Positions 1-6,717 of a stretch of DNA of 64,000 nucleotides are shown piece by piece. The stretch comes from Candidatus Aminicenantota bacterium (GTDB lineage: Bacteria; Acidobacteriota; Aminicenantia; Aminicenantales; UBA8522). The DNA lies in NCBI GenBank assembly GCA_017886205.1, contig JAFNEO010000039.1:1-64000 (forward strand), written 5' to 3'. Each line of letters begins with the position of its first letter. The first letter of the stretch is position 1. The notes beneath the pieces were generated by a model that saw only the letters and a list, made by a program, of their open reading frames with translations, was not told where the DNA came from and made no database searches. Made by a program: the position numbers and the translations under genes.

Positions 1-23
1 TACCTAGATAAATGATTTGACAC

Positions 24-282
24 GACAAGGCTCGGATTCAAGTTCGTCAGCCCGCTCGTTTCCCACAGCGTCTCTTTGGAGGGAGAAAGCTGCGCTTTCC
101 CCCTTCCAACGTTCGCTTCGCTCTCTGCCTCCCCTTCTCGGACTCCGTCCTCCGACCAAAGGGGCCATCCCCCTTGGAACCCCCGCTGCTTTGCTGCCGC
201 AAATCAGCAAACTCGCTTCAGTCGAGAAACCATGCCCGCTCAGTCGTCCACGGGCTTCCTCGCCCGAATCCTTCGCCTTGGC
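24..282 (+). repeat. Dispersed GC-rich intergenic repeat, copy A
   Basis: Two blocks of this stretch recur at 41166-41337 (same strand) and 48668-48817 (opposite strand). One is the block around ttcgtcagcccgctcgttt at 43-61. The other runs from gtcgagaaaccatgcccgct (221-240) through the following bases to about 281. The middle of this copy (about 75-215) is longer than in the other two and is not shared. Short ORFs cross it, but they look like chance readings. It fills most of the 372 bases before the first gene, and I see nothing else there. Function unknown; a non-autonomous mobile or REP-like element is the simplest guess. Confidence 0.7.
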
Positions 283-372
283 AATGAAGAGTGATCCATT
301 GCCGCTCAGCCTTCAGATCTTTTTCCGGAATGGCTACATTTGATATAAAATAAATCAACACGGGAGAAAAAA

Positions 373-549
373 ATGGACACCAAAACGTGGCCGAGATTGC
401 GATTGCCCATTTACCTGGCGGGTCTTGTCTTCTGTGCAGGCATGGAAGCCGGCCAAGGGCTGTCTGGCCTTGCGCCAGATGATTTCGTCTATGCCTGCCG
501 CTTCCGGGCTACGAGGAAAGGAATCGAATGGCTCAAGCCCTTAAACTGA
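373..549 (+). CDS. Small putative exported or membrane protein, 58 aa
   Basis: This short ORF has a purine-rich stretch (gggagaaaaaa) directly before its ATG. A hydrophobic segment at about residues 11-23 (LPIYLAGLVFCAG) looks like a signal peptide or membrane anchor. The rest has no motif that I recognise. It lies 31 bases before the metzincin-TPR gene on the same strand and could be its leader cistron, or the decayed 5' end of a longer gene. It is too short for codon usage to decide, so it is kept as a possible gene only. Confidence 0.35.
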   Translation: MDTKTWPRLRLPIYLAGLVFCAGMEAGQGLSGLAPDDFVYACRFRATRKGIEWLKPLN

Positions 550-580
550 GCACAAGCAGGAATTCGAGGATGCCTGACGC

Positions 581-2602
581 ATGAAAAGGACAAAAGCAAT
601 ATCATCGGTTCTCGGGGTGTTGTTTTGCTTGGCCGGTTGTCTTCCTGTCCGGGCGCTTCCGCCGCAACGGGTCAGGGAGCTCAGCGTTCTTGTTATTGCG
701 GACGAGGAATTCCGCCGGGATCCCCGCTGGAAGTCAAGGGTTGAGGCCGTCTTGGAGTCGGCCTCTTTCCATTTGGAGAAAGTGTTCGGGCTGAGGTTTG
801 CCGCTTCTGAATTCAGAGACTGGTCGTCTAGTGATGCGCTCAGGTCTGTGGAAATGCTGGCCGAAGACCTAGCCGCAAACTTTGATATAGAAACCTCTGA
901 CATCATTGTCGCTTTTACCGGCCAGAAGAACCTCAATACCCGCCACAACGGCTGCTCCTTGCTTAAGGAAGGAGTGATCGTTCTCACGTGCGCGGAAAAT
1001 ACCGCCGAGATGGTGAGATCCCTGAAGCATGAGACGGGTCACCTCTTCGCCGCGGCTCACATCGAGGACCCGGGATCCCTGATGGACATTTTCTCCCGAG
1101 GGGAGGAGTTCGAGGCGCGGAATGCCGAACTTATCCGCCTTAACCGGGAACGGTCATTCCATGGCACCCGATTCCCTCTGCCGAAAGAGAACTGGGAACG
1201 AACGGTGGCGCTTTGGCGGGAGATTGCCCGAAGCAACGCCCTTGCCAAAAGAAGGGAGGCGATGGACGTTCAGGGAATGTCGAAGTCTCCGGGGGCGGAA
1301 GCCAGAGAGCGGGCCCGGCGCCGCGATTTAGATGACGCCCATCTTCTTCTAGCGCAGGTTTACATCGAACAGGAACGCTATCCGGAGGCGGTGAGCGAGT
1401 GCCAGACCGCGCTCCGGATAAAGCCCGAAAGCATTGAGGCGCTCAATTTCAGCGGAATCGCGTTGCGGCGAAGCGGCCGGGTGGATGAGGCTATCGAAAA
1501 ATACCTGACGATCCTCGGAAGAAAACCCGGACATTCGCAAGCCCTCTACAACCTGGGAATTGCCTATGCCAAGAAAGGGGCGATCGAGAAAGCCGAGGAA
1601 AGCTACAAACGAGCAGTCGAGGCCAGACCGCGTTTTGCCGAGGCCCTTTCCAACCTCGGCGAGCTTTACTTGAGGCTCGACAGAGACAGCGAAGCAGAAT
1701 CGGCTCTTCGAAAAGCGCTGGCGGCGAACCCTGTTTATCCCCTGGCCTATACCAACCTGGCCGAGGTCGAATTCAGGAGGAGAGAATACGATAAGGCTCT
1801 GGAACTTGTGGAAAGGGCCCTGGCCATCGACCCGGAATTGCCGGGTGCTCGCAACATGCGGGGCAAGATATTGCACAAGAGAAAAGACCCTGCCGGAGCC
1901 AAGGAAGAATTCCGGAAGGCCTTGCTCATACGGCCTAACGACGAGAAGGTCTATCATAACCTCGGAAATTGCTATTTCGATGAGCAGAACCTCGCCGAGG
2001 CGAAGAGGATGTATGCTCGAGCGGCGGAGATCGATCGCCTCTTCGCCGAGCCGCACGAGGGACTGGGCGAATGTTGGTTTCTCGAGAACGAGTTCAATGA
2101 AGCGATCCGTGAGTTCCGGCTGGCCCTGCAGTTGGGACTTCATTCAGAGAGCGTGCACCTCAACCTGAGCTCAGCCTATCTCCGAAAAGGCCTCCTCGGC
2201 GAGGCCGTTGAAGAAGCCAGAAAGGCCCTGGAGATCAATCCTTCGTCAGCTTCGGCGCACAACAATCTGGGGATGGTCTTCATCCAGAAAGGGAGGGCCG
2301 TGGAAGCTGCAGCCGAATTTTCTGCTTCCCTTGACTGTAATCCGGAAAACAGAGACGCCCTCCTCAACCTGGGAAATCTTTCCCTCAGTCAGGAAGACCT
2401 GGACAAGGCTTTGGGGCTCTATCTGAGAGCCCTAGCCGTCGACCCGCCGAACGCCGTGCTCCACAACAACCTCGCCGTGGTCTATTTCAAGCAAGGGGAA
2501 TATGCCAAATCGTGGACGCATCTGCAGAAAGCGGAGGAGCTCGGCCTCAAGCCTCACCCAAATTTCCGGGAGGAGCTAAGGAAGAGAATCAAGCGGACTT
2601 AG
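581..2602 (+). CDS. Metzincin-like zinc peptidase fused to TPR repeats, lipoprotein
   Basis: The N-terminus is a lipoprotein signal with lipobox LAGC (Cys20), so the protein should be anchored outside the cytoplasm. Residues 30-230 hold a peptidase-like domain with H150-E151-x-x-H154 and a third histidine at H160. This is the metzincin spacing, although the usual glycine of HExxHxxGxxH is alanine here. A methionine in SLMD (Met168) could be the Met-turn. From about residue 240 to the end there are roughly ten or more TPR units with the usual N-L-G and A-x-x-Y patterns. Metzincins cleave peptides with a three-histidine zinc site, and TPRs bind proteins, so a substrate- or partner-recruiting surface protease is plausible. 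The fusion is unusual. Substrate is unknown. Confidence 0.75.
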   Translation: MKRTKAISSVLGVLFCLAGCLPVRALPPQRVRELSVLVIADEEFRRDPRWKSRVEAVLESASFHLEKVFGLRFAASEFRDWSSSDALRSVEMLAEDLAANFDIETSDIIVAFTGQKNLNTRHNGCSLLKEGVIVLTCAENTAEMVRSLKHETGHLFAAAHIEDPGSLMDIFSRGEEFEARNAELIRLNRERSFHGTRFPLPKENWERTVALWREIARSNALAKRREAMDVQGMSKSPGAEARERARRRDLDDAHLLLAQVYIEQERYPEAVSECQTALRIKPESIEALNFSGIALRRSGRVDEAIEKYLTILGRKPGHSQALYNLGIAYAKKGAIEKAEESYKRAVEARPRFAEALSNLGELYLRLDRDSEAESALRKALAANPVYPLAYTNLAEVEFRRREYDKALELVERALAIDPELPGARNMRGKILHKRKDPAGAKEEFRKALLIRPNDEKVYHNLGNCYFDEQNLAEAKRMYARAAEIDRLFAEPHEGLGECWFLENEFNEAIREFRLALQLGLHSESVHLNLSSAYLRKGLLGEAVEEARKALEINPSSASAHNNLGMVFIQKGRAVEAAAEFSASLDCNPENRDALLNLGNLSLSQEDLDKALGLYLRALAVDPPNAVLHNNLAVVYFKQGEYAKSWTHLQKAEELGLKPHPNFREELRKRIKRT

Positions 2603-2627
2603 CCCATATGGATATTCTGGGGAATAT

Positions 2628-2710
2628 TCTGGGGACACTAACAATAATTCATTCGGTGAGTCCCATATTTTCCGGGAACCTAATTCCGAATTATGGTTAA
2701 TGTCCCCAGA
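2628..2710. repeat. REP-like imperfect palindrome
   Basis: Two 23-base arms, 2628-2650 and 2688-2710, pair with only two mismatches around a 37-base centre. The arms carry a tctggggaca core. There is no T-run after the stem, so an intrinsic terminator is not favoured. The element follows the metzincin-TPR gene and precedes the arginine-deiminase-family gene. It resembles other palindromes at 44649-44704 and 51505-51577 in size and style, which suggests a REP-type family. Confidence 0.6.
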
Positions 2711-2806
2711 TTAAGCGATTTGACCTGATTTTATCCTTCCCTTAAACTGAACTCAAGCCGGAATTCGGGGAGACGGAGTGCTAAGTTTCCCCCGAGCGGA
2801 GGAAAA

Positions 2807-4225
2807 ATGAGGCTCTGTCCGAAAGTTGTTGGCTTTCTTCTCTTCCTGGGCTTCTTTTTAGCTTTCTTCTTTTCGTTGCCGATTTTGGCCAAGCCGGAGG
2901 CCCTCGATATCCGGCAGGGGCGCGTCGTCTCAGAGATCGATCGCCTGAAGTCGGTGATCATTTTATCACCCAGTACTGAAGAGCGGAGAGAGATCTATTA
3001 CCTCTATGGAGATTCGCCCCTGTTGATGCTGAACTATACGGAGGGTATGGTCCGGCAACACAAGAACCTTTCTGATTTCCTCAGGAAGAGCGGCGTCCGC
3101 CCGCTGAACGTAGTCGATCTTTTGGATAACGCGCTGTCCAATGCCCGCAAAGCGGGCAAACTAGAGGGAGCCCTGGCCGAGATATTCCCCGAGCAATATC
3201 CACGGCTAAAAGAAAAAACGGACCGGATAACAGCTTCGGTGCTGCTGGGCCGTTCCCCGGAATTCTTCTTCAACTACAATGAGAAAGGATATCTTGACCC
3301 GTTGATCCCCTTGAGCGGAGCGTTTTTCTATACCAGGGATTTCGCCGTTTCCACACCCCAGGGAATTATCCTCACCAATTCCCGCTATAAATGGCGAAAA
3401 CTTGAGCATCTTATGGGAAGGTTTGTTTTTCAGTTTGCCGCTGAACTCAAGACACATCCCATCGTTTTTGATGCGGAGGCCGAGGGAGTCCACTGCGAGG
3501 GAGGGGATATCATCATCAAGGATGAGAAAACCATCTTGATGGGTATCGGCAATTGCAGTGATCCGGAGGCGGCCCGGAAGATCGCTCAAAAACTGAGCAT
3601 GAACGTGGTGGGAGTATCCATGCCGCCGGCGGACAAGTTCTCCGGGGCCAATTTCCAAATCCTCCACCTGGATACGGTGTTCAATCTCGTCGACCATAAG
3701 AAAGTCTTGACCATCCCCTACCTCTTCTTAAAGAAATATGAGACTGATAATCCGGTCGTCAAGTATCTCAAGGCGGTCAACGACCAGCCCAAGGGAGAAA
3801 CCGAGCCAGGTGAGCTCGACCTCTCTCCCTCTTTGAACAGGGCCATTGAGGCGATTCCCAAGGTGGGCTGGCTGACTCTGTTTCAAGCCGGCAGCGGCAA
3901 AGCGAGGGAACTGGGAACGAAGCTCGGAGATTATCTGCTGGAGCAGGGATATGAGATCATTCCCGTGGGCGGTGAGCCGGGGAACATGAGGGAAGACCAA
4001 TACATCGACGAGCGCGCTTTATACGAACTCAGTCTCCAAGGCGCCAATGTCGTGCAGTTGGCCCCGGGAAAAGTTATCGCCTATAAACACAACACGTTCA
4101 CTAACCTGGCGCTAGAGGGCAAGGGGTTCAGGGTGCTTGCCTTTGAGGGAAAATACCTGGCGGATTCTCTCGGCGGGCCCCATTGTCTGACCATGCCACT
4201 GGTGAGAACGCAAAACCCGGATTGA
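2807..4225 (+). CDS. Exported arginine deiminase / amidinotransferase-family protein
   Basis: A long hydrophobic N-terminus (about residues 8-28, ending LPILAKP) looks like a signal peptide. The mature part shows the landmarks of the guanidino-modifying superfamily in the right order: FYTRD (174-178), EGGD (231-234), HLDT (287-290) and a C-terminal GGPHC with candidate catalytic Cys460, followed by MPL as in arginine deiminases. That family hydrolyses arginine to citrulline and ammonia, or uses related guanidino compounds, through a Cys-His-Asp/Glu site. Known arginine deiminases are about 400-420 aa and cytosolic; this one is 472 aa with an export signal, so a periplasmic role on free arginine, agmatine-like compounds or peptides is inferred. 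GAGGAAAA precedes the ATG. No arc operon partners are next to it. Confidence 0.8.
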   Translation: MRLCPKVVGFLLFLGFFLAFFFSLPILAKPEALDIRQGRVVSEIDRLKSVIILSPSTEERREIYYLYGDSPLLMLNYTEGMVRQHKNLSDFLRKSGVRPLNVVDLLDNALSNARKAGKLEGALAEIFPEQYPRLKEKTDRITASVLLGRSPEFFFNYNEKGYLDPLIPLSGAFFYTRDFAVSTPQGIILTNSRYKWRKLEHLMGRFVFQFAAELKTHPIVFDAEAEGVHCEGGDIIIKDEKTILMGIGNCSDPEAARKIAQKLSMNVVGVSMPPADKFSGANFQILHLDTVFNLVDHKKVLTIPYLFLKKYETDNPVVKYLKAVNDQPKGETEPGELDLSPSLNRAIEAIPKVGWLTLFQAGSGKARELGTKLGDYLLEQGYEIIPVGGEPGNMREDQYIDERALYELSLQGANVVQLAPGKVIAYKHNTFTNLALEGKGFRVLAFEGKYLADSLGGPHCLTMPLVRTQNPD

Positions 4226-4325
4226 CCGCCGTCCCAAGCGGCGTTGACTTCGCCGGCAGCTCTGGGCTATTCTAATTTTCCGGGGCTTTGGCCGTTCCTT
4301 AGCCACCGACAAAAGGAGACGCGAC

Positions 4326-5207
4326 ATGGCGGATACCGACGACAGCCGAGAGACCCACCAGTATCACCCGGAGAAGCCGCAAAAGACGGAGGGGTTTTTC
4401 CTGAAGGGATCCGGTTCGCTCGACTGGGGGATGAAAAACAGGCTGGCCCGCATTTTTAATCCCGACTCCGGCCGGACCGTCATGCTGGCCATCGACCACG
4501 GCTATTTTCAGGGGCCCACCTCGGGACTGGAGCGTGTGGACATCAGCATTGTGCCACTCATTCCCTATGCCGATACCCTGATGCTGACCCGCGGCATCCT
4601 CCGGACCGTGATCCCGGCCTCCACCCCAAAATCTATCGTCCTCCGGGTTTCCGGCGGCACGAGTATCCTCAAGGAGCTCTCGAACGAAGGGCTGGCCGTC
4701 GATATCGAGGAGGCTGTCCGCCTGAACGTCTGCGCCATGGCCGTCCAGGTCTTCGTCGGCGGCGAGCATGAGCGGGAGTCCATCCTCAACATGACCAAGA
4801 TGGTTGACATCGGAACCCGTTACGGAATGCCAACCCTGGCCGTGACCGCGGTCGGCAAGGATATGAAGCGCGATGCCCGCTATTTCAGGCTGGCGACCCG
4901 GATCTGCGCCGAGCTCGGCGCCCATTACATAAAGACGTATTACGTCGAGGAGGGATTTGAGACGGTCACGGCATCCTGTCCTGTGCCGATCGTCATGGCG
5001 GGCGGGAAAAAGATCCCGGAGTTCGACGCCCTGACCATGGCCTCTAAAGCCTGCCAGGAAGGGGCCGCGGGAGTCGACATGGGGCGCAATATCTTTCAAT
5101 CCGATCACCCCATTGCCATGATTCAGGCAGTGCGGGCCGTCGTCCACAGAAACGAGACGCCGGAGAGAGCGTTTGCCCTTTATGAGGAACTCGGCCGGAA
5201 AGAATAA
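4326..5207 (+). CDS. lsrF: LsrF-like class I aldolase/thiolase (DeoC/FbaB family)
   Basis: A TIM-barrel protein of 293 aa with [10 protein letters not shown] near residue 55, a candidate Schiff-base lysine in IKTYY (Lys203) and the [12 protein letters not shown] block near 220. These match LsrF, which cleaves 3-hydroxy-5-phosphonooxypentane-2,4-dione in autoinducer-2 breakdown, and archaeal-type fructose-bisphosphate aldolases. No other lsr genes are nearby. A zinc alcohol dehydrogenase starts 9 bases downstream and a VOC enzyme follows, so the natural substrate is more likely a sugar-derived phosphate or keto acid of a local pathway. Assignment to the family is firm; the substrate is not. 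Confidence 0.8.
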   Translation: MADTDDSRETHQYHPEKPQKTEGFFLKGSGSLDWGMKNRLARIFNPDSGRTVMLAIDHGYFQGPTSGLERVDISIVPLIPYADTLMLTRGILRTVIPASTPKSIVLRVSGGTSILKELSNEGLAVDIEEAVRLNVCAMAVQVFVGGEHERESILNMTKMVDIGTRYGMPTLAVTAVGKDMKRDARYFRLATRICAELGAHYIKTYYVEEGFETVTASCPVPIVMAGGKKIPEFDALTMASKACQEGAAGVDMGRNIFQSDHPIAMIQAVRAVVHRNETPERAFALYEELGRKE

Positions 5208-5216
5208 AGAGCCGCC

Positions 5217-6269
5217 GTGCCGGAAGCCGCGAAAATGAAAGCCGCCGTCTGGTACAACAACCGGGACATCCGCATTGAGGAAGTGCCTCTCCGATGGCCC
5301 GGCCCTCGCGAGATGCTGGTCAAGGTAATTTCCTGCGGGATCTGCGGGAGCGACATCGTCGAATGGTACAGGCTTCCCAGGGCGCCGCTCGTCCAGGGGC
5401 ACGAGCTCGGGGCGGAAGTGATTAAGGTCGGGGCTTCGGTCAATCGCTTCAAGCCGGGAGATAGGGTGTTCATAGCCCCTAAAGTGCCGTGCGGAACCTG
5501 TTCCTACTGCCGCGAGGGGCATTTTCCGCAGTGCTCCGAGGTCAAGGAGAGGCTGCCGGGCGGATTTGCCGAGTACATTCTTGTCCCCGAGGTACTGCTG
5601 GAAAAAGGCACTTACCTCTTGCCCGAGTCCATTTCCTATGACCAGAGCACTTTTATCGAGCCTCTCGCTTGCGTTGTCAGATCCCAGAGGCTGGCCGGGT
5701 TGAAAGATGGGCAATCCGTGTTGGTTCTGGGGTGCGGCATGTCCGGGTTGCTCCAGATCCAACTAGCGAAAAGGAAAAAATGCGTCGTGGTGGCCACGGA
5801 CATTATCGAGAAGAAACTAGCCTATGCCCGAAGCTTCGGGGCGGACCTGGCCATTCCTGCCGTCGGCGATGTGCCTAAGCGTCTGACGGACTATTTCCAC
5901 AAGAAGGCCGACGTTGTGATGCTATGCTCGTCGGCGTTGTCCGCGGTGGAGCAGGCCTGGGCCTGTGTCGACAAGGGAGGGGCTATCGCCTTCTTCGCCG
6001 TTCCCGGACCGGAAAAGACCGTGACGGTCCCAGTTAATGATTTCTGGACGAAGGAGATCCGCATCCTCACCTCTTACTATTGCGGCCCTCCGGACATTCA
6101 GGAGGCCATGCAACTGCTGGCCAGCGGGGCCATCGATGTGGAACGGATGATCACTCACAGGCTTCCTTTGGAGGATATTGTCCGGGGTTTCCAGCTGGTG
6201 ATGAGCGGAGAAGAAGCGGTCAAGGTCATCATCAAGCCCCACGCCAAAGGGGAAAACGCTGGATCATGA
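5217..6269 (+). CDS. Zinc-dependent medium-chain alcohol/polyol dehydrogenase
   Basis: The sequence has the catalytic zinc ligands Cys40 and GHE (61-63). The structural-zinc lobe has cysteines at 92, 95, 98 and 106. A Rossmann-type LGCGMSG motif near residue 177 binds NAD(P). This is the architecture of sorbitol, threonine and L-idonate dehydrogenases, at the usual length of about 350 aa. The GTG at 5217 is used here; an in-frame ATG at 5235 is an equally good start because neither has a clear Shine-Dalgarno site. The gene follows the LsrF-like aldolase by 9 bases, so the pair probably oxidises and cleaves the same carbohydrate or sugar acid. Substrate unknown. Confidence 0.85.
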   Translation: MPEAAKMKAAVWYNNRDIRIEEVPLRWPGPREMLVKVISCGICGSDIVEWYRLPRAPLVQGHELGAEVIKVGASVNRFKPGDRVFIAPKVPCGTCSYCREGHFPQCSEVKERLPGGFAEYILVPEVLLEKGTYLLPESISYDQSTFIEPLACVVRSQRLAGLKDGQSVLVLGCGMSGLLQIQLAKRKKCVVVATDIIEKKLAYARSFGADLAIPAVGDVPKRLTDYFHKKADVVMLCSSALSAVEQAWACVDKGGAIAFFAVPGPEKTVTVPVNDFWTKEIRILTSYYCGPPDIQEAMQLLASGAIDVERMITHRLPLEDIVRGFQLVMSGEEAVKVIIKPHAKGENAGS

Positions 6270-6302
6270 AGCATAAATCGAGGCCCAAAAGGGGAGGGTA
6301 CT

Positions 6303-6689
6303 ATGAAAGTCCGCCACTATGGACTGGCCTGTCGTTCGGAGGAAACAGCGGAGCGGTTCTATAAAAAGTTCCTGGGCCTGAAGAAGTCAGAACGGAAGAC
6401 CGTCCCGGCGGAACTTTCCGGGACGTTGTTCGGCATTCCTCGCGACCTGCCGGTCCTCAATTACGCTGGCGACGAGGTCCATTTTGAGGTCTTCATTCAC
6501 GAAGTCGAACGGCCGGCGGCCGGCTCTCCCACTCACATTTGCCTCGAAGTTGAAGACCTCGAGGCGTTCCGCGGGCGGTGCCAAGCGATGGGCATCCCCG
6601 TCATCCGCGCTCCCCGGGGAGACCAGTGGATTACTTTTATCCAGGACTATGATGGGAACCTGTTTGAGATCAAAGAAACCGCGGCCTAG
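6303..6689 (+). CDS. VOC-superfamily protein (glyoxalase/dioxygenase fold)
   Basis: A 128-residue protein with the paired beta-alpha-beta-beta-beta repeats of the vicinal oxygen chelate fold. Candidate metal ligands are an early histidine (KVRHYGLACRS), a central one (THICLEVED) and the C-terminal glutamate of DGNLFEIKE. Glyoxalases, bleomycin-resistance proteins and methylmalonyl-CoA epimerases share this fold, and nothing here picks one of them. A GGGGAGG-like site sits just before the ATG. It is the third gene of a same-strand set with an aldolase and a dehydrogenase, so detoxifying or epimerising an intermediate of that pathway is a reasonable guess. Confidence 0.75.
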   Translation: MKVRHYGLACRSEETAERFYKKFLGLKKSERKTVPAELSGTLFGIPRDLPVLNYAGDEVHFEVFIHEVERPAAGSPTHICLEVEDLEAFRGRCQAMGIPVIRAPRGDQWITFIQDYDGNLFEIKETAA

Positions 6690-6717
6690 AGTCCTGGTAA
6701 GAAGCTGGCCGGGTCCC

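Noticed and set aside
17-343. Overlapping open frames at the left end
   Set aside because: They come from repeat copy A; the same residues (MPAQSST) appear in copy C in a different gene context, so they are not a protein family.
4299-5762. 487-codon open frame on the minus strand
   Set aside because: It runs opposite to the LsrF-like and zinc dehydrogenase genes, both of which have catalytic residues in place.
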